DNA of 64,000 nt from Agrocybe praecox (lineage: Eukaryota; Basidiomycota; Agaricomycetes; Agaricales; Agrocybaceae), in contig OZ024846.1 in NCBI GenBank assembly GCA_964017145.1, positions 1,302,001 through 1,366,000 of the forward strand, read 5' to 3'. A program made the position numbers and the translations under genes. The notes beneath the pieces were generated by a model. The model was given only the letters and a program-made list of their open reading frames with translations, ran no database searches and was not told the DNA's origin. Positions 11,401-22,248 of the stretch are shown piece by piece (the first letter of the stretch is position 1; each line of letters begins with the position of its first letter).

Positions 11401-11890
11401 AGACTGGAGAAGTCACGTCCCCCGTCGGCACCACAGTCGACCCATCATCCCCGGTAGGTGTACTTTTGAGGCCAGCCTTTCGGGTACATGATGCATTGCA
11501 ATCTTTAAACTTTGGCACCTTTGCCGAAGATTTTTTTTTTACGTCGGGGGGAGAGGTCAGTGGAGATCCCGCCAGACACGTCCTCTTATGAGCTTGCTCT
11601 GGATTACATAGGCTCGTGATCAGCCGCAGAAAACAAGTCGCGAACTTCATAACAGATCCTTTCATCAATCCCGACATTTCAATAATACTCTCCTCTTCAT
11701 TATGGTTGAAATCATTGGTGAATGTCCTCAAGCAGGCCCATACGTTCGTTGTTAAACAGTTCTTTTTGGGTCCCACATCCGTTCAGTTATGGGATTCTCG
11801 TTGCTGGTGGATGGGGAAATGCAGGAGATATGTGTGAGTCGCATGCGCATGCATGTACCAGCAGGACGACCGACGATCATCGATCTCTTT
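11393..11890. pseudogene. Chimeric patch of neighbouring gene fragments
   Basis: Directly after unit A the sequence becomes a mosaic. About 11400-11452 matches about 19466-19515 inside the auxin-efflux-carrier gene, in the same orientation. About 11453-11580 matches about 15020-15210 of the C2H2 zinc-finger gene, inverted, and includes the coding sequence for FKDCNAS and the STDPPDV-type motif. About 11745-11870 matches about 19965-20105, exon 3 and the following intron of the transporter, inverted. No continuous frame spans the pieces. I read it as non-functional debris from local rearrangement or template switching. Confidence 0.7.
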
Positions 11891-12507
11891 TTCGTTTTCT
11901 TATCGACGTGCAACTTGTGAAAGAGAGAGAAAACAAGTGAATTTGGACTTCAACAGATCCGGAGAGAAATTCCCGAGAGCGAGGAGGGAACTTAGAACGA
12001 GAGCATTTGAGACGCGTAGCCAAGAGTGATGCTACGTGAGCGTGACATAAAATATCATACTCATTATCTTACCGAGCCGCTTCGTAAACTCGGTTCTGCT
12101 CATCACCCAATAAGCACAGGCATCCATTGTTGCGGTTGTCCAGCGACAGGCACAATGACACGAAGCGAAAAAGCGGATGTTAATCCAGTATGTGTTATTA
12201 ATGCTCAGACGACCAACCAAACCACAATCGAAAAACCTTACGTTGTTCTAGAATCCGTCAAGCAATCGCATCGCATTTGTAGCTGCTACGGAGTACCCTG
12301 GGCGAAAAAAGAAAGATCGGATGATATTTGCAGTATGTTGACAGTCCGTTCATACGACTGGTCTTTGTGTTGAATATTTGAATAATTATGAACTGAAATT
12401 ATGAACTGGAAATCAGAAAAAACGAGCCAATAAGAAGTCTAAGTCCATATCCAGCTCCCGATATACAAGCTTCCAATACTCCTAATGATATATAAACTAT
12501 AGAAACC
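11891..12507. other. Intergenic
   Basis: I see no supported gene. The segment TCTGCTCATCACCCAATAA near 12097-12115 also occurs next to unit B (about 15976-15994), which suggests further shared debris. Confidence 0.45.
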
Positions 12508-14272
12508 ATGCCAGGAGTGGCTTCTTCTCAAGCGCTCAAAATGTTGCTGTTCACGGGGGTGTTTTTACCATTCAACAAAGTATGTTCCTTGTTGGCTCAC
12601 ATCTCGAATAATCACATTTATACCTAGACGTATATTAATTGGTAGGACGCGACGCATCCGAAGAGAAGGAATCAGAATCGGAGAGCGCAGCTGTAAGTAC
12701 ATTCTTCCTAATAGATGGATATTTACATTTCCCGTAGATACAGATGCATAAGTCTCCTGAGGCATCCCGTTCTTTACAGCAAAGATCCAGTGCTATCGTC
12801 TACTGGGATAACCTTTTGGTACTTGGGCAAGGCTCTCCAATTTGGCTCCCAGATCCCAGTTCAAACAATGCTTGGTTTCATCGCCACGGTGTCTCTGTCG
12901 GTGACGTGGGACTATTACTACCGACAGGAGGGTTTCTTTTTCTGTTCAACATTTGTTATCCGAAGAGCCATCCGATAAACTTGGATCATGTACCCGACTG
13001 TTTTGCGCCTCTTGAGCGCCCGATCGATCCCACCTTTATGACAAAAACTAATGAGGAGCCAGGATATAGCCTCACTAGCCGGTCGGTCGATAGGATTGGA
13101 GCGGATCTCCTTTTCGAATCCAGTAGCAGCGAAGGAGCCATTCTCGCTCTTCCTTCAGGAATGCACTCAGAGGATCTTTTTGCCACTCAAAGTATCCGTG
13201 ATCACATAGCCAACCACTTAGTGAGCTGGTATCGATACGTTATCCATGAGCAAGGGTGTCAAGTTGATAATGGAGATATACGTGTCGTTACCGGCTTCTC
13301 CAAAACAAGCCAGTGGGGAGTTGCAGCCTTTTCGGAGTCTTCAAGGCCTATTCGCATGAGGCTACAGCCTCGCGTTAATGGGTCGGATTCTCATGTTTGG
13401 GACTACTCTGGGTCTTGCAACGCTCGATCAGGGCCACCGCTATCTTCAGGAGGCCAAGGATCAGCAACAGGGGCAAATCAATGCGTATTTCTACGCACAG
13501 TTAATGCGACATTCTCCGAGGACGCATGGAACAGCTTAAAACAGAATAGGTTCAAAGCACACATCGATGACAACCCGTCAGATCTTGAATTTCAAGAAAA
13601 TATACCCATGATGAAGTACGGGTCCAAAAATACAGGCGCCTCCCAGCAGCGTTTCTCCGGTCAAGACACAAAGTATCAACAATTGGTCTACGCTGTTCTG
13701 AATGTATCTTCAACTATGGTCGGTCATAATTTCTCATAAATCATTCGAAATTTTCTCAAATTACTTGTAGATGCGTCATCCGTCGAAATTGCTGAATGAT
13801 TTTCTATGGCACAATGTAAGTCAAATTTGTTGCACATCTTTTTGGATGGAGACAGAGCCCGGTCTTGCGTTGTATTTCTGAGGCACCAGCAAAACGTGTA
13901 CCTGCTCAAATCATAATCACCAGCGACAACGACTGGATATCGATGTTAAAGCCTGTATGTAGAATCTTGTTTTCGAACGACTCGTTACTGAGCGCCAATT
14001 TCCTACTTTCAGGACGATTTACGCATCCCAAGCACGGAGGAAATTTATAAAAGATTAATGGATTCTGGTGCTGTTGTTTCATCAGATAAAGGTATCTTAT
14101 ATTAAGAATTATAGTATTTCTATCAAAAAACCAAGCACATTCGCCACGCAGGATATGTGACCTTTCGTCTACCTGATGTGGGTGTACCTGCATCAAACGT
14201 ATGCAAAGTTCTTATGCGCCACTATGGCAGAATATGGAACCGTCCAGTAACAAAAATACTTTGGCATTAAAA
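12508..14272 (+). CDS. Agaricomycete-type hypothetical protein
   Basis: The main exon starts at about 12738 and encodes VSVGDVGLLLPTGGFLFLFNICYP, then VSWYRYVIHEQG, and NGDIRVVTGFSKTSQWGVAAF. Downstream short exons (about 13771-13815, then from about 13881, then DDLRIPSTEEIYKRL, then the last exon ending at the TAA at 14272) join in frame and add MRHPSKLLNDFLWHN and IIITSDNDWISMLKP. From memory this arrangement resembles a family of uncharacterised agaricomycete proteins that exists in many copies per genome. I know no function for it and propose none. The two 5' exons (from the ATG at 12508) are uncertain: the junction at about 12580/12646 does not keep frame as drawn. The last exon ends only 15 bases before the likely start of the zinc-finger gene. 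Confidence 0.6.
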
Positions 14273-14287
14273 AATCAGGATGAAAAG

Positions 14288-15486
14288 ATGAATGGTACGC
14301 GATTCTCTGCCATTTGAGGGTTCTTTCACAACATGATCAGGATACTTTAACAACCTCATTTTAGATCCACAGTCTAACGACCCGACTGTAGTCCAGATAA
14401 AGCTCATAGAGGACGTGTCTTACGGGATCTCCACTGACCCCCCCGACGTCAAAAAACTCTTTGGCAGAGGTGCCAACGACAGGGTTTTCTCTGAAGCCGA
14501 CCTCAGAGCATCCCCCAACCTACGCAAGAAACCTGTAGTCCAGGGCGAGCCCATCGAGGTTTTATTTGAAGCAGGCCCCAGAGCGCCGCTTTCTTCCCCA
14601 GCTACATCCGACCATGGCTACGACTCCGATAACCCCTTGGAAATCGAACGATTCTATAACTTGCACCCCTTTGCTACTGCGAGTGACACCCAGATAGACT
14701 ATGTGCACTCCTCTATGCTTGCCTCTCCACAGGATCGCACTACTCTCTCTTCTATGGATGGCGTCCTTTCCTCACCACACCCGGATACAAACACAGGTTA
14801 CGACTTCCAACACCCCCACTACAAAGACGAACCCTACTCTCCAGCCTACCTCGACCCAACGACCCCCTTCCTTGACCCTCATTTCAATCGCCCAGCCCCC
14901 TCCGAGAACAACAACCCCAAATATACCCCGGAAGAATCCCTCAATGACCTCATAGCAGAGCCACAGTCCAACGACCCGACCGCGGCCAAAACCAAGCTCA
15001 TCCAGGAGGTATCTTCCCGCGTAGGCACGATCTCCACTGACCCCCCCGACGTCAAAAAACTCTTTGGCAAAAACGCCAACGAAAGGGTTTCTTCTGAGGC
15101 AGGCCTCAGAGCGTCGGCATTACGACGCACGGAACCCGCCAAATTTCTCTGCTCGTTTAAAGATTGCAATGCATCATTTACCCGAAACGCTGGCCTCAAA
15201 AGTACACCTCTCATTTGTCAATTTTTATATCCACTAACATCTGTCCTCTTACTTGTCAGGCCACTACAAGTCCCATCTAGGTGTGACTCATTTAGAATGT
15301 CCTTTCTGCGGTACCCGCATGGCCACTTCGTTGAACCGCCACAAGAAACGCTGCAAACAGAACCCTGACCGGGAGATCACCTCCACGTCCATGAAACCGC
15401 GCGAGGAACTCGCCGATGCTGGGAGTAGCAAAAGCAAGGCGGAACCGACGCTTCAAGAAGCAGTTGTGCCCGGCAGTCCCGTATGA
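14288..15486 (+). CDS. C2H2 zinc-finger protein
   Basis: Three exons (14288-14294, 14365-15201, 15260-15486) give 356 aa. Near residues 265-310 lies a C2H2 finger, CSFKDCNASFTRNAG..., with spacing C-x4-C-x12-H-x3-H, whose first His is created across intron 2. It is followed by a C2HC-like CPFCGTRMATSLNRHKKRC. The upstream part is acidic, Pro/Ser-rich and disordered, with two copies of an STDPPDVKKLFG module, so a nuclear DNA-binding or transcription role is plausible. A more upstream in-frame ATG at 14234 overlaps the last exon of the preceding gene in another frame; I prefer 14288 because it avoids that overlap. Parts of this gene recur inverted at about 11453-11580. Confidence 0.65.
14365..15115 (+). 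repeat. Internal repeat in zinc-finger gene
   Basis: About 150 bases at 14367-14515 recur at about 14960-15112 (PQSNDPT, K-L-I, STDPPDVKKLFG, N-x-R-V, S-E-A and LRAS in register). The two modules are about 590 bases apart and in frame. Confidence 0.8.
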
Positions 15487-16010
15487 TTGTCTCGCTGGTG
15501 TGTTATTCATCATTTACCATGATTTGAAAACACGTACATCGCCCCCAAGATAGCCAATTTTGTTTGTTTTTTTCCCACGACTTGGACTCCAAATTCCCAT
15601 TTTTGAGTCAAGACTTATAACGGACGCTCAGCACATCGCCGAGGCCTTGAGCCAGTGATAACAAGAATACTATATAATTGAAAGGAGTTTCGAGAAAAGA
15701 AAGAGTCAAATACGTACACGCACAGGATTGCTGATATCAGACGTTCACATATATTTACATCAGTGTGTATAAAAAATTAATGCATATAAAATCCGTAAAT
15801 AGGTCATACATACACGGACAGAAATGATTCAGAGAAGACAACATAACCATCCAGACGGGAGAAAAAAATACCAAGACTCCATGTTACAATTAAGTTTAAA
15901 ATTCCCTGGCACTTCATGCATCATAGCTTAGACGCTTCTGACCCTTCATGGAGTCGGATAATGTTGAACTCTGCTCTGCTCATCACCCAATAACAAGTCC
16001 AATGGGCTGC
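15487..16010. other. Intergenic
   Basis: This AT-rich stretch runs between the stop of the zinc-finger gene and the left edge of unit B. No gene is supported. Confidence 0.5.
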
Positions 16011-16120
16011 GGATATTAATGTCTGCATTCAGGTTGGCTGCTCCAAATGAGCAGAGTAAATGTAAAAAGAGCACCCCGGGAAAGTAAAGTACCGTAAAAT
16101 AATATTTATATCTGATATTA

Positions 16121-17551
16121 TCAATTGTACATGACATCATAGTCTAGTATGTCGTGTGTATCCTCGTACCCAAGATCGAGAGGCCACGCTTCAGGTTCAT
16201 CACGGTTTTCGACATTGGGTACGAGATTCTGTAACCAATTTAGTCGATGTTTCTTGCGCAGGACTTGGCGGCTGCGCCGGTCTAGAAAAACATTACGCAG
16301 CCCTCTATTATTCTCATGAAAGTCGAACGCCACGGTACAGAAATGGCCCACGTCGAGGGTGTTTAATTGACGGAGGCGTATAGTGTTCAATTGCGGCCAG
16401 CATTCGAGATACAGACCCAGTATGAGGAAGATTAACGGTACAGCATCGCCGTCAATGGACAGCGAAGTGAGGTGCGGGAAGGCGATGAACAGACCTCCCA
16501 CCTCGTTCTCACTGAGTTGGGACGATTCCAAGGAAAGAGCGCGCACTGAGGGCATGATGCCCGAGTTGAATGTTGAGACATCCACGAGGAATAACGAATG
16601 GAGGTTTGGCATGTTCATCAAGGCCAGCGGACGCTCAATCGGCGAGGAAGATCCACGAATACGCAGATTGAGCAGGTGGGGTAGGTTTACGGGGCTGATG
16701 ATTTCCATTGGATCGCGCGGGAAATGGATCGACATTTCATTGAGTGAGAGGTTGATAAGAGATGCTGGAGACTGTAAGATGTGTTGGAATTGTTTATGCG
16801 TCATGTAATGCCTCGTCCAGCCGTCGAGGTGCAAAGTGGTGACGGAGGAGGTGGGTGGGTGGTGGTTACCCAAGGATAACCCGGCGAGTCTGACGAACTT
16901 GAGTCGTTCAGAGGCCGAGGGTAAAATAGAGGGAAGGACGTCATTGTACTGCTGTCTGGGAGATAACAATCCTTCCTGGGGAATTTCGACGATACTCAAG
17001 GAAAGATGTTCGAGGAGAGGTGTTGTTGCATCCTGAAGCAAGGCGCGAACAGGATTCACGCAGCCACATCTCGAGACGAGAGATAGACGCCTCCATCGTT
17101 CGCAATGAAGCTTAAGGAGGTCCAAGTATGGTTGGATCGCGTCTGTGTGGAAGTCGATAGTTATGTCGAGAAAACAAGAGTTCGAACGTGTTAGATGAGC
17201 CTCTAGAAAAGAGGGTTGGATAGGACCGGCCATGTGGATGGTATTCCAAAATAATGGAGTCCCGAGGACGATTTCCCTCCAACGGTGGCAGACATGAGAT
17301 ATTGCGACATGAAAGGGATTCCTATCCCTGTTCTTCTTCCAAGTTTTCACTTTGGAAGGCCTTTTTTGACAAATTGCAAGAATATCAGTGAGAAGTTCAT
17401 TGGGCAGACGAAATATGGCTGCTTTGTTGTTTGCAATTCGTGCGCATGCTCGTCTGTGGGATTCCAGTTCGATGTCAATCGACTCCAGTTCACGCTGCAA
17501 TGTGTCCTTCCTTGATTCAAGAGCTGATATTGTCTCCAAGAGGGATTCCAT
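16121..17551 (-). CDS. F-box protein, copy B
   Basis: Single-exon gene of 476 aa, close to copy A along its length, with the same F-box segment (IFRLPNELLTDILAICQKR, HVCHRWREIVLG) and LRR-like remainder. Its C-terminus is HDILDYDVMYN rather than HDILAI. Differences from copy A cluster in the C-terminal third (for example SLSIDGDAVPLIFLILGLYL), the presumed substrate-recognition part. The open frame continues upstream to 17833, but that extension is translated from the MITE at 17562-18063 and is absent from copy A, so I start at 17551. The element may have displaced the original promoter, and expression is therefore uncertain. Confidence 0.82.
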   Translation of the reverse strand: MESLLETISALESRKDTLQRELESIDIELESHRRACARIANNKAAIFRLPNELLTDILAICQKRPSKVKTWKKNRDRNPFHVAISHVCHRWREIVLGTPLFWNTIHMAGPIQPSFLEAHLTRSNSCFLDITIDFHTDAIQPYLDLLKLHCERWRRLSLVSRCGCVNPVRALLQDATTPLLEHLSLSIVEIPQEGLLSPRQQYNDVLPSILPSASERLKFVRLAGLSLGNHHPPTSSVTTLHLDGWTRHYMTHKQFQHILQSPASLINLSLNEMSIHFPRDPMEIISPVNLPHLLNLRIRGSSSPIERPLALMNMPNLHSLFLVDVSTFNSGIMPSVRALSLESSQLSENEVGGLFIAFPHLTSLSIDGDAVPLIFLILGLYLECWPQLNTIRLRQLNTLDVGHFCTVAFDFHENNRGLRNVFLDRRSRQVLRKKHRLNWLQNLVPNVENRDEPEAWPLDLGYEDTHDILDYDVMYN

Positions 17552-17561
17552 CAGGTGGTTA

Positions 17562-18063
17562 TTGTTGGTTGCATAATTGTTGGCGCGACTGCCATTTTGA
17601 GCCGAAACCAAAAAATCGGTCGCGGCTGCGCTGGCATATTCCAAGCGTCGTAGACTCGTAGCACACTCAATTCGTAACGTATCGTAATAAATTTTATGGA
17701 TTTGGAATCGTCGAAATAAATCGTTTCGAATGATATTTTTAAAAATGTACTTGAACACCATTATCAAACTCCAGTACATGGCTGTTCTGCCCATCCACGA
17801 ACTTATTATTAGTATCCATAAAATGACATACATTTAGTACAGAAGATGAGTTTCTGTTGCACGCCAATAAGCATGGGGACTGACATTGTCATATTTTCTT
17901 TTATCATTCAAAAGCATTTATTATGACGATTCCAATTTATTACGACACATTATGAATTCAGTGTGCTACAACGCTCGGACGATGGGAGCTCAGCGCTCAG
18001 CTGCGACCGATTTTTTGGTTTCGGCTCAAAATGGCAGCCCATCACCAACTATGCAGACAGCTA
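17562..18063. mobile_element. MITE with TA target duplication
   Basis: A 502-bp insertion in unit B relative to unit A. The empty site in A reads GGTGGTTAAAAGAG; in B the same bases are split as GGTGGTTA and TAAAAGAG, giving a TA duplication. The termini are inverted: 17591-17623 and 18003-18035 are perfect 33-bp inverse complements, with imperfect similarity continuing to both ends. There is no transposase frame, so it is non-autonomous. TA duplication suggests mobilisation by a Tc1/mariner-type transposase. Confidence 0.85.
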
Positions 18064-18546
18064 TAAAAGAGAAAGACAACTTGATCACACCATGAATAGC
18101 AAACCAATAAAACTTCAATTCTTATAATTACAACAAATGAATAATAAAAGTTAAGGTATCCATCAGACAGACGCTCTTCTCGCTGGCCAAAAAGACTACA
18201 CTCGATTGCGCGAGGCAGAATAATCGACCAAACGTCCTCGAGACCTTGTGAAAGGCCATGTTCTCAGTTGAACGAGAGAGCGCGGATGTCATCGAGTGGA
18301 TATGAAAGATGCGGCATTTGTAAAAATGCGAGACTCGGTCAGTTTCTGTAAACAGATCCTGATTGAGTATGTTCTAAGGAATTCAGTCTGTAGGGCGCCC
18401 ACGTTATATACCACCCCCAAGTGGTCTGTGCGCATTCTCCCACAATCAGCACGTGAGCTTGGATACTTCGCACCGAAGTCGGTTATTTATATATCATGAT
18501 AAGGTCTAAGCGCTAAGCGTCTATCTGTATTATATACATAGTCTAT

Positions 18547-20674
18547 TTAAAAGAGCATATCAAGACTGTATGCTGTGAGAGCAGTCATGGATATGAACAT
18601 CAATATATACTGTGGTATCAGGAACGGTGCAAGGTGTTCAGAGCTACCAGTGCCGCTATAAACTTGCGTGAGCAATACCTGCATAAAGTTTAACAAAACT
18701 GCTTTTCGAATAACCCATGGCACTTACATGAACAGTTGCGGTTGGAAGGCAGGAGATAAAACTGTCAAGTACTGTCAGCATTTCTCTCGACTTTTTTAAA
18801 ATAAAATAAAACATACATGCACACAAACCGCAGCACTTTATCATCTTTCGAAATCACCCCAGCGTTCGTCAGTCCCGTACATATCAAAACGCCAAGAACG
18901 GGCATAATGACCATCTTCGCTACTGCGATGCCCGCAATAGCGCCCATGGGGAGTTTCTTCCACTGGCCTTTCTTTGGCATGGACAGCCGCGCAAGCGATG
19001 ATCCGAGACATACAAGACCGAGAGGGACGGAAGCTGCCCCGACGAAGGAGGCTGAATCCAGTAGGAAGTTAAGAGGAGGAAGACCATCCGGTGCAGAGGG
19101 CATAGACGTCCCGGGTACTTGCACGAAGAGCGCTTTTAGTTTGGGTATCAATGCGATTGGGAAGGAGAAGATGATCGTGAGCGATGCGGGTGTGAGGAGT
19201 GCTTTGAAGAACTCTGATGCATTCTTGCGGTCGATAGAGATTTTGCCCCGGTGTGATCCAGTGATGTTTTGGACTTGAGTAGTAGTAGTAGTAGAGTCAC
19301 ATTTCTGTGTTTCGTGCGCTGCGACGTGTGTCGGAAGGGAGTCGGGACCCGTTCTTTGCACGTTTACCTGCGAAAGGGTTTCATCGCAGCCTGCGTTTGC
19401 CGTTCTGTCGATTAGCGTATCGAGCCCTCGATGTCCGTAACTGATCTCCGTCGCACAAGGTGAGGAAACTGGAGAAGTCACGCCCTCGGTCGGCACCACA
19501 GTAGACCCATCATCTCCAATAGAAAACGTCCTTCGAAACACCGGCTTCGAGCCCGAGCCAGTGTCGACTTTTTCGCTCATCGTAAGGTTATCCTCAGACC
19601 GCGCCTGCTGTTGACTCCGCTTCGTGGAAAAAGGAGACCCAAGTCTCTGGAATAGTGCCCTCCTCTTCAGCTTCATCGCCTCTCGTACTTCTTCAGGCTC
19701 GATATCTGGTCCCTGGAAGTCCCATGCAACGAGCTTGTGTCCTCCAAAAGGAAATAAAGTTACCTATAGAGGAAAGTTATTCCGAGCAAAGAAAGGATCG
19801 TATAAACGTTGCCACTTGGACCGCCTACGAACCATAAATACCAGGATAAACGCAGAGATATAAGCGACCGATAAGTTTTGATCTTCCACGCCTTGGAAGG
19901 GGGCAGCACCCGTCACGCTCAGAATCACGGCCGTCGCTAATCGTCGATAAAGCCATCAGATTCAATGATCGTCGGTCGAAACTTGGTACATGCATGCGCA
20001 TGCGACTCACGTATATCTCCTACATTCCCCCACCCGCCAGCAACGAGAATCCCATATCTGAACCGATGTGGGACCCAAAAGAACTGTTTAACGATGAACG
20101 CGAGGAGCATTCCGATTCCCTCGTATAATAGCGCTACGAAGATCAACGGACCTGTAGTATCAAAAGAATCAGTTAAATTTATCCCCAACCACCATTTGGC
20201 ATTTGCATGCCCAACTTTGCACTCGATTCCTCCCACACCGAAAGTACATGTGTATCAGGGGAGGCAGCTGGGATGGCAAAAAATAGCAAAAAAGAAAGCA
20301 ACGAAGGAAGGAAGGCTTGAAGGAAGAGAAAAACGCAGCACGCATCGGCGCATCGCATCCCACTCACCCAAAGCACTAATGTTGTCCGACGTAAACGCCG
20401 GTACGATCTTCGAGAACATGAGACATGGTAGTGTTATGTTGAGCAGGATTTGGCCGGCGCCTGCTGCTGCTACTGCCGGGAAAATGTCGGCTTTGGTTAT
20501 TGCTATGCCGCATGATACGCAGAACATCCTGAGTGTGTAATGAGGAGGTTAGAAATTACCAAGGATGGGGAGTGGGGAGTGGGGTGTGGGATGTGGAAAA
20601 CGAGCACCATGCATGACTTACAGGCGGAGTAGTGGTCGACATGATATCCAGATGAGTGTCCCAGCAGCGACCAT
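18547..20674 (-). CDS. Auxin-efflux-carrier (AEC) family transporter
   Basis: Seven exons (20674-20622, 20528-20368, 20151-20011, 19936-19833, 19763-18817, 18761-18728, 18678-18547) sum to 524 codons, 523 aa. Conserved blocks are ILLNITLPCLMFSKIVPAF, RFRYGILVAGGWGNVGDIPT, NLSVAYISAFILVFMVTLFP, then a hydrophilic loop of about 170 residues rich in Ser/Thr. The C-terminal half has LLTPASLTIIFSFPIALIP, SFVGAASVPLGLVCLGSSLA, SCLPTATVH and LIPQYILMFISM. This is the PIN-like membrane transport protein family with about ten membrane spans; yeast relatives sit in the ER or plasma membrane. The substrate in fungi is not established. Pieces of this gene are copied at 11393-11890. Confidence 0.88.
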
Positions 20675-22248
20675 TTTTCAGCTTGAAGCTAGAGTAGGTT
20701 GTATGTGTGTATGTGGGGTTGGTTGGTTGGTTGGTTGGTAGTAGTGGTAGTATTATACCAGTTAAATGCAAGCAGGTGGAGTGATTTAAACTTGAGAGCC
20801 GCAGCAACACTAGAAGTATGCTAGCCTTGAGGAAGACACTCTATCGCAAAAGAAGAAGAAAAAAATTTATTATACGAAGTCGTGGGTAGGATATCGCACA
20901 TTAAGCACACAGACAAAATTCTTTCTTTATAGATATGGGGGAAGGAAGTATCGTGGGTAATATATAAAGTATGTCGGTCGGAACTCGCCTCTCCTGTATG
21001 GTGGGGTGGGGTTTCCGCTTCCTCCTCTTATCGACGGGCCGCCTTCTCCGACGGGTACACAGATTTTGAAATTTTGGAAATTGGGCCGCACTGTACGTTC
21101 CATGCCTTGCACGCGCTCGTTTTTTGCCATATCCGGTACTCCATAAGTGTTTGAAATGGTAATTTTGGGGTTTGATTGAGGGGGAAGCGTAATTATTAAT
21201 TAACCTGTGGACATTGTCAAGGGTTCTGTGTTCGTGAAGAGAAGGTTGACGCCGCCGCCGCTCGAGGTGCCTTGCTCAAGTTATCACTATCAACACGATC
21301 CTAGGCGGTACCGAGTTTGCAGAAGCTCGTTTACGCTTATATTGACTTTGCGTGTTCGGGTATGGTTTATTTTCCGGCCGACATTCTTGAGAACAAACTG
21401 TACAGGACATGAAAGGATTAAAAATATGCGTAGAAGACTGACCTCAACTGACCCGCAGCTTGGTGCGTTTACACGAATTTCGGCAGAAGCTGTGTCGTGT
21501 ACCTTTCTTTGATGATGATTATATTTCAGGCTCAAAGCGGGGCTGGGAAGAGTGTTGTAATTTGTGAATAAATAGGTTGATTATACCTTCGACGATACGG
21601 AATCGAAGCGGAATGGATCCAGGAATCAGGATAGTGGTGGCAGGATTTTTTCGTCACGAGTCTTGTCTAATGACCCATACCCTGAGCTTGTCAGGCTCCT
21701 ACATTATCATAGACAGATAGAAGTCAGATTGACAAAGCGCGCAAGTGAAGTCATCCTATGCCGTTGGGTTGTGGCAATGGAATATACAGTGAATCTGGCA
21801 GCGGCGCACATTTCGCACCTTGTTTGCGATGCTTGGGCTTGAGAAAAGGTCTGACGATGCAAGGAAGACTGAAGCAGATTGTACATCGTCGAAGGATTGC
21901 CACAGCCATCCAGTTACGCCCCAAGTAAGTACCATGAGCTCAAAGCTTAGTCGCGCAAGAACTCAAGCCCTGAATGGGCCGACGCCAACGCGCGGTGTAG
22001 CAATGACGGAATTGTGTCAGGCAACGCCTTGAATACAGTGACGCCTTTGCTATTAAGTGCCAGAGTGGTTGTGTGGGGTGGTTACAATATGAGAGGTGTC
22101 AATGTCGTATACAATTATGAAGGTAAGGAGATCATGAGTGCATTGCTTGGCAGAGCGTTATGTACATACGCTTTGAATCAAAGTCCAATTGGTATGTGGC
22201 TGTGCAAAATTTCTTGACTTTTACCCAACCTCGACCTTTAATTACACC
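20675..22248. other. Intergenic with GGTT microsatellite
   Basis: This stretch contains GGTTGGTTGGTTGGTT at about 20720-20738 close to the transporter start. A 67-codon minus-strand frame (20927-21130) has no domain. I found no supported gene; promoters of the flanking divergent genes are expected here. Confidence 0.5.

Larger units (their letters stand above)
16011..18296. repeat. F-box duplication unit B
   Basis: Direct repeat of 9557-11400. Removing the 502-bp MITE leaves 1784 bp; the remaining difference of about 60 bp from unit A is the extra block in A near 9690-9750. The right edge is again GCGCGGATGTCATCGAG, after which the two loci diverge. Confidence 0.9.

Noticed and set aside
17552..17833. 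N-terminal extension of F-box copy B
   Set aside because: It is encoded by the MITE and missing from copy A, so the start at 17551 is preferred.
20927..21130. 67-codon minus-strand frame starting MAKNERVQGME
   Set aside because: It is short, has no domain, and no second line of evidence supports it.
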